NCBI GenBank assembly: GCA_963575745.1
Contig: CAUYUJ010019284.1
Coordinates: forward strand, 40,001-104,000
Source of the DNA: Prorocentrum cordatum
Taxonomy: Eukaryota; Sar; Dinophyceae; Prorocentrales; Prorocentraceae
Direction of reading: 5' to 3'
Length of the DNA stretch: 64,000 nucleotides
Each line of letters opens with the position of its first letter. Position 1 is the stretch's first letter. Position numbers and translations under genes: made by a program. Of this stretch, positions 21,404-31,847 are shown one piece after another. Under the pieces are notes generated by a model. The model was not told the DNA's origin, did not search any database, and saw only the letters and a list, made by a program, of their open reading frames with translations.

Positions 21404-22745
21404 GAGGTTGCTGCTGTCCCTCCTCGGGGATCTCAGCCGTGGCCTGGCCCGTCGGAGGCTTCCTCCGTGCAATAATTTCGGGTACTTCGGCTGCGACGAC
21501 CTTCTCTCCTTGGGCCTACAGACGATAGGTGCCAGGTTCTCTGTTGGTGCCACGTGGGGCAGCTCCTTCGGGGCAGGTGCATAGGCCGCCTGCTTTGATT
21601 GTACTGCCCATTGTCTCTCTTTGTTGGCCTCTCATATTTATTCCTTGTTGCGGTGTGGTTGGAGCTCTACTCTTACGCGTGCATGGAGCTCTACGAGGTT
21701 CTCTGCATTGTATCGGCGTGTCTGTTTTCATTCTTTCTTTGAATTGTATCGATCAGAATTAAAGATACTTGAATGCGTTATCAGACAGTTATGCAGGTTA
21801 TTCAAATACTGAGTGCGTTATCAGAAATGCAATTATCCAAGAGTTATATCTTATCTCTGCGCACATCTGTAAGTCAGTCTCCGCCTCGAGTGGAGATCAG
21901 AGTTCAAGATACTTGCGTGCGTTATCGGACATTCAGTTATCACACATTTGACGTGACCAAACGACTCTTGTCTTACCGCCGGTTGTTACGACATACTTCG
22001 GACTTTGTGTTTGCGTTGACTCTTGCCTTGCTGTGTGTGTGTGTCGGGCATGCGCGCATGTTCGTATAAGAGCTCCGCGTGATCTTCACTTTCTTCGGAA
22101 TAAGAGTTTTGCATTTGCCCACTCCCGTTCGAGAAGTGGTGGGTGTCTTGCCTGACTCTGTATGCCGCCCGTTTTCCTGCCTGCGACTGGGCCAGCAGCA
22201 TTGGGAGCTGTGCGAATATATAACCTCCTGCCAGATTTCGTCGTCCAGGCGGAAACTGTCTGCGAGTTTCAATCTCGGCCCGCGCAGTCGTCCGCAAATT
22301 CGTTGTTGTGTTTCACGTGCATGGTCTTTCAGTGGTGCTGAGTCGGTAATCGCTACATGTGGTTACTGCATGGTCTCGCATTGCTTTGAAGTGTACTCGT
22401 CTTTTTAGTTGTTAGTTTTGTGCTTGTCTCAGTGGTGTTGAGACGGTAATCGCTGTATAAACCGGTTACTGTATGGTCTCTCACTGCTTTTTTTCAGTGC
22501 TGAGACGGTAATCGCTATATGTGGTTACTGCATGGTGTTCGCATTGCTTTCTATCTTACAATCTGTGAGTTGCATTCTCGTGTATTATACTTGTGCATTC
22601 CTGTACAGCTTCGCTGTTTGTGCACTTGTATTTTCTTTTCAGCTTCGCTGTGTATATCTGTACAGCTCCGCTGATTAGGTTTCCCTGTGTCCTGGCCTGC
22701 TCCCTTGGGAGCTCGAATCGGCCTACGCAGACTCCGCAGACCAGG
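21404..22745 (+). mobile_element. Non-autonomous retroelement, copy 1
   Basis: Begins GAGGTTGCTGCTGTCCCTCC and ends with a tail (CTGGCCTGCTCCCTTGGGAG, then ACTCCGCAGACCAGG). No long open frame. It includes a scrap of a type A right end (21665-21705), three copies of a folded unit around GAGACGGTAATCGC (22331, 22429, 22496), and ACAGCTTCGCTGT mini-hairpins. The 3' end regenerates CCAGG. Long stretches match 35500-36038. Confidence 0.7.
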
Positions 22746-24066
22746 TTGCTGCTGTCCCTCCTCGGGGTGCTCAGCGGTGACCTGGCCCGTCGAGGGCCTC
22801 CTCGAGCCGCATTGTGCGGACAGGTTTTTCTGTGCACACACGTATCGTACTCCACTGTGCATCTCGTGTACGGGCCGTCCCATATCTTCGGGTACTTCGT
22901 CGGCTGCGACGACCTCCTCTCTGGGCCTACAGACGATAGGTGCCAGGTTCTCTGTTGTGTCAAGTGAGACAGCTCCTATTGGAGCAGGTGCATAGGCCGC
23001 TTGCTTTGATCGTACTCGTTGCATTTGTTATCTTGTACTTCCAGGCCGCTTGTTTTGTACTTGTTGCATTGTCTGCTTGTACTTCCAGGCCGCTTGTGAT
23101 TGTGCTTGCCGCATTTGTTATCTAGTACGAGTTGCTCTCAGCACGTATCCAATTTTGACTTTCGTAGCAGTCTGAGTACTCTTGTCCACAACGCAGTGGG
23201 AATCTTCGAGGGGTGGTTGGAATCGTTTCTTTCGTGGGTTAGAAGTTGCAGTTCGAGTTGCAGTTCGAATTTCTTCAGTGCTTTGACAGTTTTGTGACAT
23301 CGGAGTATTTGATATTGAGGTCTTTGGGCATCCGATATCATATTTCGCCTCGAGTGATGTTCATAATTCATTGTACTTGATATTGAGGTCTTTGATATTG
23401 AGGTCATACGTCGCCTCGAGTGGAGTTCAGAACTCATTGCACTTGATTTCCACATACTTCGAGTTAGAACTATTGTGATTTGTCATTGCGTTGCCTTTAT
23501 TCATGCCTGTGTGTGTTGTCCTGCATGCACGTGTGTTGAATAATAGCTTCGCCTGGTCTTCACTTTGTTCGGATAAGAGCCCGCATTCGCTCTAAGTAGT
23601 GGTGGGTGTCTTGGCTCACTCTGTATGTTGCGCGTTTAAGTCGTTATCTAGTCCACATTTCGACGTTGTGTTTCACGCGCATGGTCTTCAGTGGTGCTGA
23701 GACGGTAATCGCTATATGTGGTTACTGCGTGGTCTCGCATTGCTTTGAAGCGCACTCGCTATTTTAGTTCTCTTAGTTTCGTGTTTGTCTCAGTGGTGTT
23801 GAGACGGTAATCGCTGTATAAACCAGTGGTTACTGTATGGTCTCTCACTGCTTCTAGCTTTGCTTCCATATCTATGGCCTGCATTGCTTCACTCATTATA
23901 TTGTTAGTTGTGTTCTCGTGTACTTGCAGTCTTGTGCATTTCTGTACAGCTTCGCTGTTTGATGCATCTCTGCTTTAATCTTTGCAGCTTCGCTGTTTAG
24001 GTTCTCTGTGTCCTGGCCTGCCCCCTTGGGAGCTCGAATCGGCAAGCGCAGACATCGCAGACCAGG
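22746..24066 (+). mobile_element. Non-autonomous retroelement, copy 2
   Basis: Starts TTGCTGCTGTCCCTCCTCGG, as in copy 1, directly at its CCAGG end, and finishes with the same tail (CGCAGACCAGG at about 24056-24066). It contains GAGACGGTAATCGC units at 23689 and 23788 and mini-hairpins at 23948 and 23983. An internal direct repeat (TTGATATTGAGGTC, TCGCCTCGAGTG) lies at 23300-23450. No coding capacity recognised. Confidence 0.7.
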
Positions 24067-24823
24067 TATTGCTACGCTGTATCATGATGAAACGAACTGG
24101 AGGATTAACCCTGGATCTCTGGCCTTAGAAATGAGGGGGGATAGCCAGTGTATTACTCGTTGGTTGACGGGCAAAAACAGATGCTTGAATGAAATATACA
24201 GCCAAACAATAGCCGCTATGCAAAATACCTTGTATTCCGTTTGTAAGCAGTTCCAGATCTACAGTCCTGAGGCAGGCCGTGATATCTGGAAATGGGTCTA
24301 TCGGGAAGGGAACGCTGAGGCGGATCACGAGACACATTTAGCCAGAGACGGGCAGACTACTTCAGATGTGCGGTGGGATCTCTATGCACCTTCTTCTATT
24401 CGTTCGGGTCAATATAGTGTGCACGCGGTGAGAGGCTCTTTTGACGGTGGCAGATGTGAGTTAGGCACATCATGCGGTTGGGTGATTGATATTTTTATCT
24501 CTGCTAATTTGCCTCCTGCTTCTCTCCCCCCTGGTCTGCCTCCCAAGCGCTGGCAGCTCGGAGTCGCCAAGCGTGCTTTTATGCTCCCCTCCCATTGTGC
24601 GGTCACCCAGGCGGAGCTTGCTGCATCTGAGAGTCTTCTGTCGGGAGTTGTGGATTTGTGCATGCGCATTTGTAGATAGCACGCGTCTTGTACAGCTTCG
24701 TTGCGTAGTCTTGCCGCTTTTATCTACCAGCTTCGCTGCCTCTGTACAGCTTCGCTGTTAGTGTTCTCTGTGTCCTGGCCTGCTCCCTTGGGAGCTCGAA
24801 CCGGCCAGCGCAGACGCCGCAGA
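24067..24823 (+). mobile_element. 5'-truncated LINE fragment, third element in the nest
   Basis: Starts TATTGCTACGCTG right after copy 2's CCAGG and ends with the same tail family (GACGCCGCAGACCAGG). The hairpin loop then continues TTGACGGTTTACC. The 3' UTR has three ACAGCTTCG-type mini-hairpins. It belongs to a LINE lineage distinct from the full-length copy. Confidence 0.8.
24068..24679 (+). pseudogene. Permuted RNase H fragment of a second LINE lineage
   Basis: About 200 codons starting in mid-domain. The order is again GDSQCITRWLTGK, GNAEADHETHLARDG, FDGGRCELGTSCGW, QAELAASESLL. All four catalytic-type acids are present. The spacing between the halves and the Asp-Gly-Gly loop differs from the full-length LINE, so it is a diverged relative and not a recent copy. 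The frame is open to TAG at 24677. Confidence 0.8.
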
Positions 24824-25129
24824 CCAGGTTGACGGTTTACCGCCGGCGCCAGTTGGTCGACCCGAGCAGAAAGGACAATGTGGCAACTTTTGGTCGGTTT
24901 TCCTGAGATCTCAGAGATATTTGAAAATTTATTTTGAGAAAGCAGATTTTTTGCACCTGTGAACGACTATGAGGGCCTCTACGTCTTAATATGAGCTCTG
25001 TAGGCGCCCAATTTACTATCAAAACACTTGGCGGAACCAATTTCATGTCGACATGAAAAAAATGAATGTTCAATCTTTCGAGAAATGCCTCGAGAAGCTC
25101 TACGAGGTTCCCGGCCGCCGGCGCCAGTA
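24824..25129 (+). repeat. Hairpin right half, then type A element with collapsed tail
   Basis: 24824-24852 completes the hairpin split at 15523. The type A body follows from AG|TTGG. Its own tail near 25107-25128 has lost the loop and part of both arms (CCCGGCCGCCGGCGCC), leaving a short palindrome. Confidence 0.75.
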
Positions 25130-26415
25130 TTATTCCGTGAAGAGATGCTGTCGGTTTTCTGTACGTAACTCGACATGTAGGAGGGTCACAGAGTCGTGCG
25201 CACATCAACCGTTTCCGCATCATCAGGTGCGTGCGTCTGTTGCATCTAGAGCTCTGAACTAAGTCTTGTATTCGAGTCTGCTATCAGCAGTGCCCGAAAA
25301 ACTATTCGTTCTCTGCCAATTCTTTGGACATACCTCGTAGAGCTCTCGGCAAGATGAGCTAAGAGGAATTCGGGCGCAGGGTGGAGCTAGTTGGCCGACC
25401 CGACCTTCAGAGACAATGTGTTGACTTGGGGTCGGTTTTTCTATCTTTGTGTAAAATTCGAAAGTTCGTGTCAAGAACAAGTATTTTTCCCACCTGCAGT
25501 GGGTTATTGCGCGCGCGGCTGTGAAATTCTCAGGTCTGTAGCTGCAATATTACTATCAAAAGACCTGAGGGAACGGTCAACCGTTTCGAGTCATCTTGAC
25601 ACGCGTTGACAGTTTTCTGTACTTAACTCGAGATTTAGGAAAGCTACAGAGGTCATACTTACAGAAACCGCTTCAGAATCATCAGACACGTTCGTCTGTT
25701 CTCTCGAGAGGTCTGAGCTCGGTCTGCTACGCGAGCTAGTTCGCGAAACTATTCGGATTGTACGAGTGATCTTGACAGGTGCTGCCGGCTTCTGTACTTC
25801 GCTCGGGCTGTAGGAGAGCTACTGAGCTGGAACGCAGACGAATCGATTAAGAATCAAAAGGCGCGTTCGTCTGTTGCATCGAAAGTTCTGAAATCGGTCT
25901 GCGTCTGAAGCTAGATCCACGAAACAGTTCGTCTTCTTCGAGTCATCTTGACAGGTCCTGTTGGATTTCTGTAATTAACTCGAGCTGTAGGGGGGCTACA
26001 AAGCTGTTACGCCCACGTAATCGATCGAGAATCACCAGGCACGTGAGTGGCAAGCATCTAGAGCCTGAAATCAGTCCGCTACTCGAGCTAGGTCCGCAAA
26101 TCTATTCGTATTCGACCGTTTTTTTCTCGATATGATGGTGAATTTCTTCACTTAACTCGAGCTGCAGATGAGCTTGAGAGCTCTTCCGCACAGAAATGGA
26201 AAGGAAATCGCGAGGCGCTCTAGTCTGAAGTATCTAGACGCTTGGCTGGGTCTGTTGTTAGCGTAGACGCCAAACAACTAGTCCTCCTGTGCTATTTTTG
26301 AGGTGACGGAATTCGTTTTCTGGACTGAACTCGACCGATCAGCGCCGCGCGAGTACGGAGCTCTACGAGGCTTCCGGCGGTTACCTGGTTGACGGTTTAC
26401 CGCCGGATCCCAGTA
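25130..26415 (+). repeat. Diverged array fragments, type C part, array and tail
   Basis: 25130-25330 is degenerate 177-bp repeat. A left end at about 25331 starts a type C body that switches at about 25585 into array units (TTTCGAGTCATCTTGACACG). Units here are older and less regular than at 13.3 kb. The tail at 26373-26414 reads GGCGGTTACC in the left arm. Confidence 0.65.
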
Positions 26416-26487
26416 ATATATGGCAAGGAAGCTCTACGAGTCCCCCGGCGGTTAGAAATGTTGACCGTTTACCGCCGGCGCCTAGTA
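26416..26487 (+). repeat. Minimal module: tail only
   Basis: About 25 bp of body (AATATATGGCAAGGAAGCTC) and a tail hairpin (26441-26486), the most extreme 5' truncation in the window. The fixed 3' end is preserved. Confidence 0.7.
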
Positions 26488-27959
26488 ATTCCGGCGCGCT
26501 GGGGGGCTAGTTGGCAAAAACATCTCTACGAAAGTTTTGTCTTTTCCGGAATATTTAAATCGAATTTCTCGAAATTCAACTATTTGTTAGAGCTCTAGTA
26601 TTTTTTCCCCTCATATTCGATCTATCCCCGCTCGCCGTCTCAATCTCAGGTCGATCGGGTACCTATTACTACCAAAAAGCACTCAGGCGGGATCGGCAGT
26701 TTCGAATCATCTTGACAGGTGCTGTCGGTTTTCTGTGCTTAACTCGAGCTCTAGGATAGCTACAGAGCTGTCAGGCACACCTGATCGATCTAGAACCGTC
26801 AGACGCGTTCGCATGAAGTATCCAGATGTCTGAAATCGGTTTGCTACTCGAGCTAGGTCTGCGAAGCTTCTCTATTATTTTTTCACGCACTGATGAGTTT
26901 CATCAGGCGCGATAGTCTGGAGACGCATGAACTCGGTCTACTATCAGCGCTGGAGCCGAACAACTACTCGTACTCTGCTATTTTTTTTTTGTTGGAGATG
27001 GTCATGGTTTTCTTGACTTAACTCGAGCTGCAGATGAACTACAGAGTTGTTCGGCACAGCAATCGGAAGAAAACAATGAGGCTCGCTAGTTCGAAGTATC
27101 TAAACGCCTGCAATCAATCAGTCTGCTATCAGCGCTGTGGCTGAACGCCTATTCGTATTCTGCTATTAACTCGAGCTGCAGATGAGCTACAGAGCTGTTC
27201 GGAACAGCAATCGGAAGGAACTCATTAGACGCGGTAGTTTAAAGTATCTAGACGTCTGATCTCGGTCTGCTATCAGCGCTGGGCTGAACAAATACTTGTG
27301 CTCTACTAATTTGTTGGAGATGGTGATGATTGTCTTGACTTAACTCGAGCTGCAGATGAGCTACAGAGCTGTTCGCCACAGCAATCGGAAGGAATTCATC
27401 AGGCGCGCTAGTTTAATGCATCTAGACGCCTGACCTCGGTCTGCTATCAGCGCTGGGGCCGAACAACGATTTGTACTCTGCTAATTTGTTGGAGATGGTG
27501 ATGTTTTTCTTGATTGAACTCGAGCTGCAGATGAGCTTCAGAGCTGGTCGGCACAGCAATCAGAAGGAAGTCATCGGGCGCGCCAGTTTAAAACATCTAG
27601 ACGCCTGAACTCCGTCTGCTATCGATGCTGGGTCTGAAAAAAAAAACTACTCGTGCCCTGCTATTTTTTTGAGATGGTGATGGTTTTCTTGACTTACCTC
27701 GAGCTGCAGATGAGCTACAGAGCTGTTTGGCACAGCAATGGAAAGGAAACAATCAAGCGCACTAGTTTAGAGTAGCTAGACGCCTGAACTCGGTCTGCTA
27801 TCAGCGCTGGGGCCGAACAACTATTCGTACTCTCCTAATTTTTTAGACATGGTGATGGTTCTCTTTATGCTGTTCGGCGCAGCAATCGGAAGGAAATCAA
27901 CGGGCGCGCTAGCTCAAAGTGTCCAGACGCCTGAGCTTGGCCTGGTATGTTTTTTTTGT
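26488..27959 (+). repeat. Type B element with ~165-bp variant array
   Basis: A head (26488-26699), then two older units, then about six units of a variant with spacing near 165 bp (CTCGAGCTGCAGATGAGC each time). The central inverted repeat is extended: TCAGGCG-CG-CTAG pairs with CTAG-A-CGCCTGA across about 10 nt. Confidence 0.75.
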
Positions 27960-28097
27960 TTTTTCCCCAGAGGTGCTTTTTCCCTCCTTCTTCTCCTCCA
28001 CGTCCTCCTCCATGAGACCACGCCCTCGCGCGCGCAATGCGAGATTGCCGCGCCCGCATTGCACGAGGAAGCTCCTGCGAGTTCCCGGCGGTAGCCA
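27960..28097 (+). repeat. Pyrimidine-rich terminal segment and split tail
   Basis: A T-rich and CTCCTC-rich stretch, then GCGAGATTGCCGCGCCCGCA, GAAGCTC and a tail left arm (TTCCCGGCGGTAGCCA). The same terminal segment occurs at about 30240-30388 and 36130-36294. The tail is interrupted at 28097. Confidence 0.65.
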
Positions 28098-28741
28098 CAG
28101 ACTCGTTCCCAAAAGCGTTACGGAAACTATGAGATACGTGACGAGTTTTCAGGATGAATGGATGCGTCGCAATGTAAAGAACTACCGCGAGTTGGCGGCC
28201 AAGGCGGGATGCCCAATTGATTGATTGATTTAGTGATTGCACATGGGCTGACATGGTTGGCCAGAACCAGAAATTGCTACGTTGTATTCCATACTTCCCT
28301 TATTGAACATGCGAGCAAAACAAAACTAGACGGCCTCCGTGGATTCTTCGACGGAGGTCGCTCTGTGGAGGGATGTGCTGCAGAATGGTGTTTTGGTTTG
28401 TGTGTGCACGGGGCGTGGCTGTTCGTGGCGGAGGAAGCTTTCTCGCTTGATGCCTCTGCTTCTGTCGTGTTCTGTGTGATGTTTGCAGCGCAGCGGCTCT
28501 GTATGGCCGTGGTGCACGTTTTGGGTAGCCTCTTTCATCTCTAACCTGTTCCTACACCTTTGCAATTTCACATGTCGTGCTGCATCCTTTTCCTTGTTCC
28601 TGCATCCTATTCCGATGCCTATGCCTCAGTGGCTCGGCAGTGTGATGATAAGAGATGCCTTCTCTAGCTACCCTGTGCTCCGTTTGGGAGTCTTAGGGCT
28701 CAGCTGTCACAGCTGTCCGCGCCCTGACTCAAACTCAAAAA
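28098..28741 (+). mobile_element. Short 5'-truncated LINE relic in a hairpin loop
   Basis: Left flank GGCGGTAGCCA, right flank CAAAAACCAAGGTTGACGG, again inside the tail loop and on the same strand. The 3' end has GCTCAGCTGTCACAGCTGTC and an A-rich run. Only the last part of the RNase H domain remains. Confidence 0.7.
28221..28544 (+). pseudogene. Decayed end of a permuted RNase H
   Basis: FFDGGRSVEGCAAEW aligns with the FDGGVCSRGSACGAW motif of the other copies. The later ELSAAE position reads VMFAAQ, so the catalytic Glu appears lost. The motif lies near the C terminus, as in the other permuted copies. The frame is open for 108 codons. Confidence 0.55.
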
Positions 28742-29169
28742 CCAAGGTTGACGGTTTACCGCTGGCTCCCAGTTGTGAGATATTTGAACATTCCTTTCAA
28801 GAGCCGGTATTTTTCGCACCTGTAGTGGGTTATGCCGCGTCTGCCAGTGAAATTCTCAGGTCTGTAGCTGCAGTATTACTATGAAAGCACTTGGCGGAAC
28901 CGACTTGACTCGTGGAGCTTTCCTAAGAGCGTTAGCGGCGAAGCTAGGAGAGTAATTCCGGCGCGCTGGGGGGCTAGTTGGCAAAAAAATCTCGACGGAA
29001 ATTTGGCATAATTTTGTTCAGTTTAAATTGGATTTCTCGAAAATTGAAGATTCGTTAGGGCTCTAGTATTTTTCTCTTCATATTCGATCTTATTCCTGCT
29101 CGCCGTCTCAATCTCAGGTCGATCGGGTACTTATTACTGCCAAAAAGCACTCAGGCGGGATCGGCAGTT
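28742..29169 (+). repeat. Hairpin right half, type C fragment, type B head
   Basis: 28742-28774 is the right half of the split tail (CCGCTGGCTCC arm end). A truncated type C body runs to about 28905, and a variant left end plus type B head runs to 29169. Confidence 0.65.
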
Positions 29170-30387
29170 TTCGTGTTATCTTGATAGGTGCTGTCGGTTT
29201 TCTCTACTGAACTCGAGCTGTAGGTTAGCTACAGAGCTGGTAGGCGCGCGTACTCGATCTAGAATCGTCAGACGCGTTCGTCTAAAGTATTCAGATGTTT
29301 CAACTCGGTCTGCTACTCGAGCTAGGTCCGCGAAACTATTTGTACTCTTAGTTTTTTTGGAGATGATGATGAGTTTCTTGACTTAACTCGAGCTGCAGAT
29401 GAGCTGCAGAGCTCTGCGGCGCATCAATCGGAAGGAAAACATCAGGCGCGATAGTTTAAAGCATCTAGACGCCTGAACTCCGTCCGCTATCAGCCCTGGA
29501 GCCCAAAAACTATTCGTACTCTGTTTTTTTTTGTGGGGGGGGGGGGAATGGTGATGGTTTTCTTGAGTTAACTCGGGCTGCAGATGAGCTGCAGAGCTGT
29601 TCGGCACAGCAATCGGAACGACAGCATCAGGCGCGCTAGTTCAGAGTATCTAGACGCCTGAAATCAGTCTGTCATCAGCGCTGGGACTGCACAAATATTC
29701 GAACTCTGCTATTTTTTTGGAGATGGTAATGGTTTTCTTGACTTAACTCGAGCTGCAGATGAGGTGCAGAGCTGTTCGGCACAGTCATCGGAAGAACATC
29801 ATCAGACGCGCTGGTTTAATCTATCTAGACGCCTGACCTCGGGTTGCTATCAGCGCTGGGGCCGAAATACTATTCGTACTCTGTTTTTTTGTTGAGATGG
29901 TGATGGTTTTCTTGACTGAACTCGAGCTGCAGATCAGCTAGAGAGCTGTTCGTCACAGCAATCGGAAGGAAATCATCAGGCCTGCTAGTTTCAAGTATCT
30001 GGTCGCCTGAATTCGATCTGTTATCAGCGCTGGGTCTGAAAAACTACTCGTACCCTGCTATTTTGTAGAGATGGAAGTGGTTTTGCTTGGCTTAAATCGA
30101 GCTGCGGATGAGCTACAGAGCTGTTGGACACAGCAATTGGAAGGAACTAGCCAGGCGCGCGAGTTTAAAGTATCTAGACGCCTGAACTCGGTCTGTTATC
30201 AGCGCTGGGGCCGAAAACTATGTGTACTCTGCTTTTTTTTTTTTTGCCTTTCCCTCTCTTCTTCTTCTTATTCTCTACGCTGTTCGGCGCGCGCGCGCAA
30301 TGTGAGATTGCCGCGCCCGCATTGCGCGAGGAAGCTCTACGAGTTCCCGGCGGTGACCCAGGTTGACGGTCTATCGCCGGCTCCCAG
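29170..30387 (+). repeat. ~165-bp variant array with terminal segment and tail
   Basis: Two 177-like units, then about five variant units (CTCGAGCTGCAGATGAGC). A G run lies at 29535-29546. The pyrimidine-rich terminal segment leads to a tail (30345-30387) with arms GGCGGTGACC and CTATCGCC, partly mismatched. Confidence 0.7.
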
Positions 30388-30795
30388 TACCTCGTAGAGC
30401 TCTTCGGTATCGATGAGCTAGAGGATTTCCGGCGCGGGGTGGAGCTAGTTGGCCCGCCTGGCCCGGGCGGACAATGTGGTAACTTGGGCTCGGTTTTGCT
30501 AAGATTTGAAGGATATTTAACCATTTATTTTGAGATATTAGATTTTTACTCCCAGCATTAGTGTTTAAACTTTATTCGGAGAGAGAATCAGCTCTCTAGA
30601 GCGAGTTTTACTATCGAAACATTTGGAGGAACCGACATCAGGTTGACACCGAAAAATGCAAATTTGATGTTCTCTAGAAATACTTCGAGAAGCTGTCTGC
30701 TTCGAATCTGAGACCCTTGCGAGCACTCTCGAGCGTGCGAGGAGCTCTACGAGGTCCCAGCGTTAACCAGGTTGACGGTTTACCGCCGGCGCCAG
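30388..30795 (+). repeat. Complete type D hairpin-tailed element
   Basis: The left end at 30388 follows the CAG of the previous tail exactly. Type D body with GTTTAAACTTTATTC and CTCTAGAGCGAG. The tail at 30753-30795 has a damaged left arm (CCAGCGTTAACC). Confidence 0.8.
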
Positions 30796-31193
30796 TACCT
30801 CGTAGAGCTCTTTGCTATCGGTGAGCTAGAGGCATTCCGGCGCGGGGTGGACCTAGTTGGTTGACCCGACCAGAAAGGACAATGTGACGACTTGGGCTCG
30901 GTTTTGCTAAGATTTGAAAGATATTTGACCATTTATTTTGAGAAACAAGATTTTTCGCACCTGTGAAAGACTATGAGGGCCTCTGCGTCTGAATATGAGC
31001 GTCGTAGGCGCATTTTTGATATCAAAACACTTGGGGGAACCAACTTCATGTCGACATGAAATATGCAAAATTATGGATTTCACGAAAAATCTTTTGCGAA
31101 GTTCTCTACTTCGATTCTGAGCACTCTTACGCGCGCAAGGAGCTGTGCGAGGTTCCCGGCGGTGACCAGGTTGACGGTTCACCGCCGGCGCCA
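30796..31193 (+). repeat. Complete type A hairpin-tailed element
   Basis: CAG|TACCTCGTAGAGCTC start, type A body, right end, and a GTGA/TCAC tail at 31154-31192. The length of 398 bp is close to the other complete copies. Confidence 0.85.
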
Positions 31194-31531
31194 TTGGTCG
31201 ACCCAACCAGAAAAGAAGATGCGACAACTTTGGGTTGATTTTGCTCAGGTTTGAAAGATAGTTGACAATTCATTTTGAGAAACCAGATTTTTCGCACCTG
31301 TGAAAGACTATGAGGGCCTCTGCGTCTTAATATGAGTTCCGTAGGCGCACTTTTATTATCAAAACACGTGGCGGAACCAACTTCATGTCGACATGAAAAA
31401 TGCCAGATTGAAGATTTCACGAAAATCTTCTGCGAAGTTCTCCGCTTCGATTCTCAGCACTCTTACGCGCGCATGGAGCTCTACGAGGTTCCCGGCGGTG
31501 ACCAGGTTGACGTATCACCGCCGGCGCCAGT
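31194..31531 (+). repeat. Type A element, 5'-truncated
   Basis: Starts TTGGTCGACCC directly after the previous tail and is highly similar to 30850-31193. The tail is at 31491-31531 with right arm TATCACCGCCGG. Confidence 0.85.
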
Positions 31532-31847
31532 TGGTCGACCCGACCAAAAAGGAGAATGTGGTAACTTGGGCTCGGTTTTGCTAAGATTTGAAAGATATTT
31601 AGCAATTCATTTTAAGATATTTGATTTTTACGTCCAGCATTAGCGTTTAAACTTTATTCTGAGGGAGAATCAGCTCTCTAGAGAGAATTTTACAATCGAA
31701 ATATTTCGAGGAGCCGACATCAGGTTGACACCGAAAAATGCAAATTCGACGTTTTTCTAGAAATGCTCCGAGAAGCTGTCTGCTTCAATTCTGAGCACTT
31801 TTACGCGTGCAAGGAGCTCTACGAGGTTCCCGGCGGTAACCAGGCTG
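31532..31847 (+). repeat. Type D element; tail split by LINE
   Basis: AG|TTGG start and type D body. The tail left arm CCGGCGGTAA is followed by the loop variant CAGGCTG (31841-31847). That variant is repeated after the insertion at 33278-33284, which identifies a 7-bp target duplication. Confidence 0.85.
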
